In this document: positions 7,595-13,906 of the stretch, in pieces
Position numbering within the stretch: position 1 is the stretch's first letter
Layout: each line of letters starts with the position of its first letter
DNA from: SYIM01 sp041182885
GTDB taxonomy: Bacteria > Pseudomonadota > Gammaproteobacteria > Burkholderiales > Burkholderiaceae_E
Direction of reading: 5' to 3'
DNA: 14,631 bases
NCBI GenBank assembly: GCA_049423065.1
Contig: JBMSQB010000098.1
Coordinates: 1 to 14,631, forward strand
Position numbers and translations under genes: made by a program
The notes under the pieces: model-generated
The model's database searches: none
What the model saw: only the letters and a program-made list of their open reading frames with translations
What the model was told of the DNA's origin: nothing

Positions 7595-7726
7595 AAACGC
7601 CGGCGTCCGTTTGAATCAAGCCGCTCCGGCAGGCCCTTGACGTCAGCGCACTCGCCACGGCGGGAGAGCGCTTTTCCGGTGCACAGCACTCAGGTCTGTT
7701 CCTTGCTTTGAACACGACCAGTCTGT

Positions 7727-7749
7727 GGTTGCACCCAACCGGTGCAACC
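7727..7749. promoter_or_regulatory. Perfect 9-bp inverted repeat upstream of the orphan binding protein
   Basis: GGTTGCACC (7727-7735) and GGTGCAACC (7741-7749) flank the loop CAACC (7736-7740). The repeat ends 40 bases before the ATG of the family-5 binding protein. It could be a repressor operator or, in RNA, a stable hairpin in the leader. The loop CAACC can also pair with the leading GGTTG, so two exclusive folds are possible. No clear promoter boxes were found beside it. Confidence 0.5.
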
Positions 7750-7789
7750 GACACGCATCCCAGCCAGTAATCCAAACACCGGAGGCGTC

Positions 7790-9442
7790 ATGATGTTGAG
7801 CCATACAGATGCCGGCACTGCCGAACGGAAAGTCAAACCATCAGACCGCGTCCGCTCGGTTTCAGCGAGCGCGTTGATGGCTGCGATCCTCGCCATATCT
7901 GCCCCCTGTCAGGCGCAAGGGACCTTGCGAATTGGCATGACCGCAGCCGACATCCCGCTCACGACGGGTCAGGCAGACCAGGGTGGCGAGGGGCAGCGGT
8001 TCATGGCGAACACGCTCTACGACCAGCTGGTGATGTGGGATCTCTCCAGCGCCGACAAGCCGTCCGTCCTGATTCCGGGCCTCGCGCTCTCCTGGAACGT
8101 TGATTCCAAGGACCGCAGACGCTGGACCTTCAATATCCGGCCAGGGGTCCGATTTCACGACGGCTCGCTGTTTGATGCCCAGGCAGCGGTCTGGAACTTC
8201 GAAAAGCTCCTGAATGAGAAAGCGCCCCAGTTTGATGCGCGGCAAGCCGCTCAGGGGCGCAGCCGTATCCCGTCGATTGAAAGCTATCGGGCAATCAATG
8301 CGCAGACACTTGAGATCGTGACGCGCGAGCCCGACGCATTCCTGCCCTATCAGCTTGCATGGATTCCGATGTCGTCGCCTGCCCACTGGGAAAAGATGGG
8401 GCGTGACTGGGTCGCCTACGGCAAAACGCCGTCCGGCACCGGACCCTGGAAGCTGACAGCGTGGACGCCGCGCGAGCGCGCCGAGCTCGTTCCCAACGCC
8501 GACTACTGGGACAAGGCGCGCGTTCCCAAACTAGACAGGATGGTGCTCGTGCCGATGCCCGAGCCAAACTCGCGGGTTGCAGCGCTGCGCTCGGGGCAAG
8601 TCGACTGGATTGAGGCCCCGCCTCCCGATGCGATCAAGAGTTTGCGCAGTGCCGGTCTGCAGATCGTCACGAATGCGTATCCCCACAACTGGGTCTGGCA
8701 CTTTTCCATGGCCGAGGGCTCGCCGCTTCTGAATCTCAAACTGCGGCAGGCGCTCAACCTTGCGATCGACCGCGAGGGGCTCAATATTTTCCTGGGAGGA
8801 TTGTCTCTTCCCGCGAAAGGCTTCATGCCTCCGGGCCACGCGTGGTTCGGAAAGCCCGACGAGCTTCGCTACGATCCAGCTGCAGCCCGAAAACTGCTGG
8901 CCGAACTCGGTTACTCCAAGGCCAAGCCACTTAATCTCAAGGTTTTGATCCCGTCATCCGGATCGGGAATGATGCAACCCATTCCGATGAACGAGTTTCT
9001 CCAGCAGAACCTTCGCGACGTGGGCGTGAATGTCGAGCTGATGGTGATCGAGTGGAATGCGTTGCTGGTCGCCTGGCGCGGTGGCGCCAAAGATCCAGCC
9101 AACCGCGGAGCGGTTGCGCTCAACTACAGCTACTTCATCCAGGATCCGTTCACTGCGTTTGTGCGACATGTTCAGTCGGATCTCGTCTCCCCCAAGGGAA
9201 CCAACTGGGGGCACTACTCCGACAAGACGATGGACGACATGTTGCTCGCCGCTCGGACCTCATTCGATCCGGCCGAACAAGTTCAGGCGCTACAGCGCAT
9301 TCACGAAAAGTTCGTCAATGACCGTCTGTTTTTGATGGTGACCCATGATCTCAACGCTCGCGCCATGAGTTCGCGCGTGAAAGGCTTTGTGCAGGCCCAG
9401 AACTGGTTTCAGGATTTTTCCAGGATCACGATCGATCGATAA
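7790..9442 (+). CDS. Family-5 (peptide/opine/nickel type) ABC transporter substrate-binding protein, orphan
   Basis: This 550-residue periplasmic binding protein is of the DppA/OppA type (SBP family 5). ATG 7790 follows GGAGG (7781-7785) closely, and ATG 7793 is an equally good alternative with better spacing. After a basic N-region of about 22 residues comes a hydrophobic stretch and a likely cleavage at CQA (residue 42). The mature protein begins GTLRIGMTAADIPLTTGQ, followed by the family landmarks LYDQLVMWDL, WTFNIRPGVRFHDGS, a DRMVLVPMPEPNSRVAALRSGQVDW segment (quoted in part) and LRQALNLAIDRE. No permease or ATPase of the Dpp type accompanies it, so it must borrow a transporter encoded elsewhere or act as a stand-alone receptor. 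The ligand is unknown. It lies on the same strand as the HAAT operon but 244 bases away. Confidence 0.92.
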   Translation: MMLSHTDAGTAERKVKPSDRVRSVSASALMAAILAISAPCQAQGTLRIGMTAADIPLTTGQADQGGEGQRFMANTLYDQLVMWDLSSADKPSVLIPGLALSWNVDSKDRRRWTFNIRPGVRFHDGSLFDAQAAVWNFEKLLNEKAPQFDARQAAQGRSRIPSIESYRAINAQTLEIVTREPDAFLPYQLAWIPMSSPAHWEKMGRDWVAYGKTPSGTGPWKLTAWTPRERAELVPNADYWDKARVPKLDRMVLVPMPEPNSRVAALRSGQVDWIEAPPPDAIKSLRSAGLQIVTNAYPHNWVWHFSMAEGSPLLNLKLRQALNLAIDREGLNIFLGGLSLPAKGFMPPGHAWFGKPDELRYDPAAARKLLAELGYSKAKPLNLKVLIPSSGSGMMQPIPMNEFLQQNLRDVGVNVELMVIEWNALLVAWRGGAKDPANRGAVALNYSYFIQDPFTAFVRHVQSDLVSPKGTNWGHYSDKTMDDMLLAARTSFDPAEQVQALQRIHEKFVNDRLFLMVTHDLNARAMSSRVKGFVQAQNWFQDFSRITIDR

Positions 9443-9494
9443 GGCTGGGTTGGTCGACAGGAAGTCTTCACTTAACGATGATCGGCCAATGGCT

Positions 9495-9514
9495 GGCAAA
9501 CTTCGGTCTTTGCC
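9495..9514 (+). terminator. Small hairpin after the orphan binding protein, weak terminator candidate
   Basis: GGCAAA (9495-9500) pairs with TTTGCC (9509-9514). The 8-base loop holds a C(TTCG)G arrangement that could form a stable tetraloop. No T run follows, so termination is doubtful. Confidence 0.25.
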
Positions 9515-9561
9515 TCCACACTAAGGGCTTTGCCCCGCCCGAATCGCGGTGACAGCCAACG

Positions 9562-10536
9562 ATGTCGTCTTCCCACCTGTTCGGCCAAACCCTGTTGACG
9601 GACGCCCAGCAGCGGCACTGTCGTCAGCGCTCCAACCTGGTGGGCCTCTGCCTGGTTGCGCACGCCTGGCTGGTGATCATCGCGGCGATGTTGCTGGTGG
9701 TGTGGTGGCCCAATCCGCTCACTTACCTGATTGCGGTTGCAGTGATCGGAGGACGCCAACTGGGGCTCGCCATTTTGATGCACGACGCTGCCCACCGGCT
9801 GCTCTTTGATTCGCCGAGGCTCAATGACTGGGTTGGCCGATATGTGTGCGGTGCGCCGATCGGTGCCGACATGAAGCTCTACCGGCCCTATCACCTTCAG
9901 CATCATCGCAATACGCAAACCGCACGCGATCCCGATCTGGAATTGTCAGCACCTTTTCCCATTTCAAAAGCCAGTCTGCGGCGCAAGATCCGTCGCGACC
10001 TGTTGGGCATCACCGGCTATCAGCGGCGGCTAGCCCAGTTCAGGCAGAGCATGGGTGAAGGCTCGACGCGCGAACGAGTCGTGCGCCTTTGGCAAGCGGA
10101 AGCGCCGTTTCTGCTCTTCAATGCAACGCTCGCAGCGGGCATGACGGCACTCGGCGGATTCTGGGCGTATCCCCTGCTGTGGCTGGTGCCGCTCATGACC
10201 TGGTATCAACTCGCCAGCCGCATTCGCAATATCGCCGAACACGCCGTGGTGGGCGACTCAGAGGATCCCTTGCGAAACACCCGAACCACCCTGGCCCGGT
10301 GGTGGGAGCGCGCGCTTTGGGCGCCATATTGGGTCAACTATCATCTGGAGCACCATCTGCTCATCTATTGCCCGTGCTGGAAGCTGCCGCAGCTTCACCG
10401 CTGGCTGGTCGAGGCCGGATTGAGGCCACGAATGGAGCTTGCCACGGGCTATGGCGAGGTGCTGCGCCTGGCAACCAGCCGGGCGCATGACGATTCCGGT
10501 GGACAGCGCAAGACCAGTCGGGTGCAGGCGCTCTAG
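9562..10536 (+). CDS. Fatty-acid-desaturase-family membrane di-iron protein
   Basis: This 324-residue integral membrane protein has the three histidine clusters of membrane desaturases and hydroxylases: HDAAH (residues 74-78), HLQHH (111-115) and HLEHH (261-265), plus NIAEH at 223-227. These would bind the di-iron centre that activates oxygen to introduce a double bond or hydroxyl in a lipid or isoprenoid chain. Hydrophobic segments lie at about 30-70 and 183-215, and DPDLE follows the second box as in the family. Start ATG 9562 has only a poor ribosome site. It sits 119 bases after the orphan binding protein on the same strand, and its stop is 26 bases from the convergent MOSC gene. No ferredoxin or reductase partner is nearby. 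Carotenoid-type desaturase or hydroxylase activity is an alternative. Confidence 0.9.
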   Translation: MSSSHLFGQTLLTDAQQRHCRQRSNLVGLCLVAHAWLVIIAAMLLVVWWPNPLTYLIAVAVIGGRQLGLAILMHDAAHRLLFDSPRLNDWVGRYVCGAPIGADMKLYRPYHLQHHRNTQTARDPDLELSAPFPISKASLRRKIRRDLLGITGYQRRLAQFRQSMGEGSTRERVVRLWQAEAPFLLFNATLAAGMTALGGFWAYPLLWLVPLMTWYQLASRIRNIAEHAVVGDSEDPLRNTRTTLARWWERALWAPYWVNYHLEHHLLIYCPCWKLPQLHRWLVEAGLRPRMELATGYGEVLRLATSRAHDDSGGQRKTSRVQAL

Positions 10537-10550
10537 CGTGATGTGTCGGC

Positions 10551-10567
10551 CGTAGCCCTGTGCTACG
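10551..10567. terminator. Hairpin between convergent genes, possible bidirectional terminator
   Basis: CGTAGC (10551-10556) and GCTACG (10562-10567) form a 6-bp stem with a 5-base loop. It overlaps the last codon and stop of the MOSC gene and lies 14 bases past the desaturase stop. No T run is present on either side, so the call rests on position and symmetry only. Confidence 0.3.
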
Positions 10568-11090
10568 CGCGTGTGTCGAGCGGCTGGAACAGACCGCCGG
10601 CGGTCAACCGGTCCCCGGTTCGAAGCACCCCGCCCTCGATGACCCGCGCCCGCAGCCCGCCGCGGCCATCGAATGCCTCTTCGAACCCATCGATCGAAGC
10701 CAGCGCCGAAGGACGCCCGCAGGGCGTGGCGAGTTCAAGCCCTTCGCAAAGAATGCTTCCCACCCGAAAACGCCGACCAACGAGATCGTTCAAGGCCTGC
10801 GCGGTCATGCCCGACAACAGCACGTTTCGCCGGGTGAGCATGGCGTTGAATACCGGAAGCCCCGCCGCCTCTTGCCAGGCAGCCGCGGTATCAATGCCGT
10901 CTTGTGTGATGAAGCTGATATGGCGAGCCTTGGGCGGCAGCGTGTCGGAATAAGCGCCTTTGCCCAGCGCGTAGCGATCGCCAACGATGCCGCTCTCTGC
11001 CCGTACCTCAAGCGATACCGCTTGCCGCATCGGGTCGCCGGCGCCCGGGCACCAGAAGAGCCCACTCACCGCAGGCAGCGAGCCATTCAT
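10563..11090 (-). CDS. MOSC-domain protein
   Basis: This 175-residue protein has a MOSC domain, the fold shared by molybdenum-cofactor sulfurase C-termini, mARC-type reductases and the YiiM/YuaD proteins, which carries or transfers sulfur at a conserved cysteine. Visible landmarks are GIVGDR (34-39), TRRNVLLSG (86-94), GRRFRVG (105-111), the key cysteine Cys124 in ATPCGRP, GGLRARVIEGG (144-154) and GDRL (159-162). The domain fills nearly the whole protein. The first Met is kept because the preceding AVSGLFWCPGAGDPM fits the family N-terminus. It starts 10 bases after the Bug protein stop on the same strand, so co-transcription is likely, though a functional tie to a tricarboxylate-type binding protein is not obvious. 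The exact substrate is unknown. Confidence 0.9.
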   Translation of the reverse strand: MNGSLPAVSGLFWCPGAGDPMRQAVSLEVRAESGIVGDRYALGKGAYSDTLPPKARHISFITQDGIDTAAAWQEAAGLPVFNAMLTRRNVLLSGMTAQALNDLVGRRFRVGSILCEGLELATPCGRPSALASIDGFEEAFDGRGGLRARVIEGGVLRTGDRLTAGGLFQPLDTRA

Positions 11091-11100
11091 GCAAGAGATC

Positions 11101-12081
11101 TCAATCGAGCCGCAGTCCAGTTTCTGCCGCGAGCTTCTGGTATTGCGGAAGCTCGCTTGCGATCAGGCTTGTGAGATCAGCGACCGAACCCGGCAGCGGA
11201 TCGATTCGCAGGGACTTCATGCGGTCCGTGACTGCGGCCGACTTCAGCGAAGCATTCAGCTGGCCATTGAGCCAGTTCACCACATCTGCCGAAAGCCCGG
11301 CGGGCCCTACCAGAGCAAACCACAGACCCATGTGAACGTCTTTGAATCCGGCCTGAACAAAGGTTGGGGTATTGGGGAGCTCGGGGGCGCGCTGGGTACC
11401 GGTCCAGGCAAGCGGCACCAGCTTGCCCGACTGGATGTACGGCAAGGCCGTGCTGATACCCATCACGTTGATCGGGATGAGCCCTGCAACCGTATCGGTG
11501 ACACCTTGCCCCGAGTTGTTGTAGGCCACGTGATTGAGCGCGATACCGGCGTTGCGCTTGAAAAGTTCGACGGTGAGGTGTGCAGCCGAACCGATCAGGG
11601 GAGAGGTGTAGTTGATCGGCGAGCCGCTCGCTTTCGCGCGGGCAACCAGGTCGGCAATGTCGCGGATACCGCTTGCAGCCGAGGCAACCAGCAGGTTGTC
11701 ACCCCGTCCCACCATGCCGATCAGGGCAAAGTCGGCTGGCACTTTGTAGGTGACATTGCGGTAGAGGCTGGGGGTGATGATGAAGTTGTTGGCCGTGAGC
11801 ATCAGCGTGTAGCCGTCAGGAGCCGCCTTGGCGGTGGCGTCGGTTCCGATGATGCCGCCAGCACCGGGCCGGTTCTCGACCACCCAGTTCTGCCCGGTTC
11901 TGCGCCCCATGTCCTCGGCGACGATTCGCGCCACCGGGTCGGTGAGGCTGCCCACCGCTGCGGGCACGATCACGCGGACTGCCCGGTTCGGAAAGCCTCC
12001 CGGACCGGACTGAGCCCAGGCAAGCGCTGTGGCGCTCATCAAAACGGCGAGGGCAACCCCTCTAAAAACCTGATTACGCAT
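11101..12081 (-). CDS. Bug-family (tripartite tricarboxylate transporter type) periplasmic substrate-binding protein
   Basis: This 326-residue secreted solute-binding protein is of the Bug/TctC family, which is greatly expanded in Burkholderiales and binds carboxylates or related small ligands. The start at 12081 (complement) is chosen because AAGGGGG lies just upstream and the product then has a standard signal peptide cleaved after AWA (residue 23). An in-frame extension to 12132 adds only 17 poor residues. The family blocks FPNRAVRVIVPAAVGSLTDP (30-49), VVENRPGAGGIIG (67-79) and PDGYTL (88-93) are clear. The usual glycine pair of the first ligand loop reads AVGSLTD. No TctA/TctB membrane genes are in the window, which is common for Bug proteins. 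The upstream LysR gene may control it. Confidence 0.93.
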   Translation of the reverse strand: MRNQVFRGVALAVLMSATALAWAQSGPGGFPNRAVRVIVPAAVGSLTDPVARIVAEDMGRRTGQNWVVENRPGAGGIIGTDATAKAAPDGYTLMLTANNFIITPSLYRNVTYKVPADFALIGMVGRGDNLLVASAASGIRDIADLVARAKASGSPINYTSPLIGSAAHLTVELFKRNAGIALNHVAYNNSGQGVTDTVAGLIPINVMGISTALPYIQSGKLVPLAWTGTQRAPELPNTPTFVQAGFKDVHMGLWFALVGPAGLSADVVNWLNGQLNASLKSAAVTDRMKSLRIDPLPGSVADLTSLIASELPQYQKLAAETGLRLD

Positions 12082-12175
12082 CGAGCCCCCCTTCAGACCG
12101 GCATCAAGCCAGCAGATGTTCCCCGGCAGCATAGGAGCAAGCCGGCGATGCGAATAGCAGAATTATCGGGACAGC

Positions 12176-12196
12176 GTGATGCCATAAATGCATCAC
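12176..12196. promoter_or_regulatory. Inverted repeat with a LysR-type T-N11-A core ahead of the Bug gene
   Basis: GTGATGC (12176-12182) and GCATCAC (12190-12196) flank an AT-rich centre CATAAAT. The inner TGC...GCA (12180-12192) satisfies the T-N11-A pattern of LysR-type regulator sites. On the minus strand a GATAAT, 5 of 6 matches to the -10 box, begins nine bases past the repeat, so the site would overlap the -35 region of a Bug promoter, a usual activation site. It also overlaps the LysR stop codon and could alternatively be a 3' hairpin. Confidence 0.45.
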
Positions 12197-13104
12197 TCGG
12201 ACCGGCGCCCGGCGAGCCCCTGCATATGCTCGACCGCCATCTCGCAAAAGGCTTCGACTGCAGCGGGCAGGCTGCGCCGCGCGCGAACGTAGATCCCCAG
12301 GAGCGACGGCGCAGCATCTTTCAGCGGGACGTGTACCAGCCTTCGTGTGAGCAGTTCGTCCTCGATCCCAAACCGATTGACAAACACGAGCGCGCGCCCC
12401 TGGAGCGCAATCTGCCGCATGAGTTCGAACGATCCGGTTTCGAGAATCACGGGGGGAGGCTCGGTCTGCGCAGCCAGCATCGGCACCAACGCCTCGCGTA
12501 GCGTGAGCTCCGGCGCAGGCAGCACCATGGGAAAGCGCATGCACTGAGAAAAGCGCACCGACTTCAGACGCGCGAGGGGATGGTCGGGCTGGACCGCGAC
12601 GCCGATCTCGCACGAGACCACCGCCAACTGTCTCAGGCCCACCTGGCGCTCGTGGATAAACCCCCATGCCACGTCTGCGTCTCCTTCGATCACGCGGGAG
12701 GCCGCAAACCGGGATCCACCGACGCCAACTCGAAAAGTCACCTTTGGATGGCGATCTGCCATCTGCTTGAGTACAGCTGGCACGACGGCGTGGGAAAGCG
12801 CCTCGACCGTGAACAGATCGACATGCCCGGAATGCAGTCCCCGCAGCGCCTGCAACTCGGCAGTCATGCGATGCGTATCCTGCATCACGTGGATCGCATG
12901 GCGCGCCATCACTTCACCCGCTGGCGTCAGGCGCAGGCCAGAATGCAGCCGCTCAAACAGAGGCGACCCGACCTGGTCCTCGATTGCAAGCAACTGCCGA
13001 TTGAGCGCCGATGATGACAGATGGAGCTGCCGAGCCGCCTGCCTGATTGAGCCACACCGGCGAATGGTGTCGAAGTTAAGCAGCGCACGCGCGGAAAATT
13101 TCAT
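12193..13104 (-). CDS. LysR-type transcriptional regulator
   Basis: This 303-residue regulator has the classic layout. A winged helix-turn-helix occupies about residues 5-65 (SIRQAARQLHLSSSALNRQLLAIED, quoted in two parts: SIRQAARQLHLS and ALNRQLLAIED), ending GLRLTPAGE. A linker helix to about 90 follows, then a two-lobed effector domain (VDLFTVEALSHAVVPAVL; GDADVAWGF; VAVQPDHPLA). It binds a small metabolite and controls nearby promoters. It lies 111 bases upstream of the Bug gene on the same strand and is divergent from the PaiB-type gene, so either side is a plausible target; the T-N11-A site before the Bug gene favours that one. The start ATG at 13104 gives the family N-terminus directly. 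Confidence 0.94.
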   Translation of the reverse strand: MKFSARALLNFDTIRRCGSIRQAARQLHLSSSALNRQLLAIEDQVGSPLFERLHSGLRLTPAGEVMARHAIHVMQDTHRMTAELQALRGLHSGHVDLFTVEALSHAVVPAVLKQMADRHPKVTFRVGVGGSRFAASRVIEGDADVAWGFIHERQVGLRQLAVVSCEIGVAVQPDHPLARLKSVRFSQCMRFPMVLPAPELTLREALVPMLAAQTEPPPVILETGSFELMRQIALQGRALVFVNRFGIEDELLTRRLVHVPLKDAAPSLLGIYVRARRSLPAAVEAFCEMAVEHMQGLAGRRSE

Positions 13105-13270
13105 GGTGGGTCGGTCGGAAGGCTGTACAGGGGGTATAGGTCGCTAGCGTAACCGCTGTCGACCCCATCCAGCCCATGCCCTGAGGGGGGTCAAGGCGAT
13201 TTCGCCCGGATTCAATACGCCAGAAGATTGCAAGACGGCGTTATCCTAAGTCACCTTCCGAGGGCTGCCC
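13105..13270. other. Divergent intergenic region between LysR and PaiB-type genes
   Basis: The 166 bases hold both upstream regions. I see an 8-bp palindrome CGCTAGCG (13142-13149) and a GACCCC/GGGGTC pair (13161-13166 and 13187-13192). No -35/-10 pair with proper spacing convinced me on either strand; TATCCT at 13242 lacks a partner. LysR autoregulation from here would be usual. Confidence 0.4.
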
Positions 13271-13906
13271 ATGTACACACCCCCACATTTCGCCATCAAT
13301 CATCCGCAAGACCTGCATGCGATCGTGCGGCAGCACCCGCTCGGGGCGCTTGTCACGACCGGGCCCAACGGGCTCGACGCCAACCACATTCCGTTCGAGT
13401 TTGACGCGGCGCACGGTGAGCACGGGCTGCTGACCGCGCATGTGGCGCGCGCCAATCCTGTGTGGCAGCAGTGCAAGGACGGTGCAGATGTTCTGGTGAT
13501 CTTTCGCGGAAACGAGAGCTACATATCGCCCAACTGGTACCCGAGCAAGCACGAAGCCCACAGGCAGGTGCCCACCTGGAACTACGAAGTGGTGCATGTC
13601 CATGGCCGCCTCACCGTGATGGACGAAGAAAAATTTGTCCGTGGTGTCGTGGCAAGGCTCACGCGAGAGCACGAGGCGACCGAGCCCCGTCCGTGGAAGA
13701 TGGGCGACTCGCCCCCTGACTACATCGACCAGATGCTCAAGGCGGTGGTCGGTATTCAGGTCGAGATCATGCGGATTGAGGGAAAGGCCAAGTTGAGCCA
13801 GAACCGTGAAGCACGAGATCGCCTGACTGCCGCCGACACCTTGATCGCCCGAGGTGAGGAGAGCCTTGGCCGAGCGATGCGCGAAGCGGTGAAGGAGGCG
13901 AAATGA
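13271..13906 (+). CDS. PaiB-family FMN-binding protein (FMN-binding negative transcriptional regulator family)
   Basis: This 211-residue protein has a split-barrel flavin-binding fold of the PaiB family. Family landmarks are the N-terminus MYTPPHF, LVTTGPNG with NHIPFEF (27-44), GNESYISPNWYPSK (80-93), VPTWNYEVVHVHG (100-112) and KLSQNR (174-179). The family is named after a Bacillus protein that represses sporulation and protease genes, but most members have unknown roles and may be flavin or haem-utilisation-type proteins, so the regulator label should be taken lightly. ATG 13271 follows GAGGG by about six bases. The stop overlaps the next start in an ATGA, with GGAGG inside its last codons, implying coupled translation with a second split-barrel protein. 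Confidence 0.92.
   Translation: MYTPPHFAINHPQDLHAIVRQHPLGALVTTGPNGLDANHIPFEFDAAHGEHGLLTAHVARANPVWQQCKDGADVLVIFRGNESYISPNWYPSKHEAHRQVPTWNYEVVHVHGRLTVMDEEKFVRGVVARLTREHEATEPRPWKMGDSPPDYIDQMLKAVVGIQVEIMRIEGKAKLSQNREARDRLTAADTLIARGEESLGRAMREAVKEAK

Noticed and set aside
10987..12501. 504-codon plus-strand open frame opposite the Bug and LysR genes
   Set aside because: It spans two well-supported minus-strand genes and their gap and has no family features, so it is a shadow frame.
13161..13192. GACCCC/GGGGTC inverted pair in the LysR-PaiB gap
   Set aside because: Only 6 bp with a 20-base spacer of C/G-rich DNA; expected by chance at this composition.
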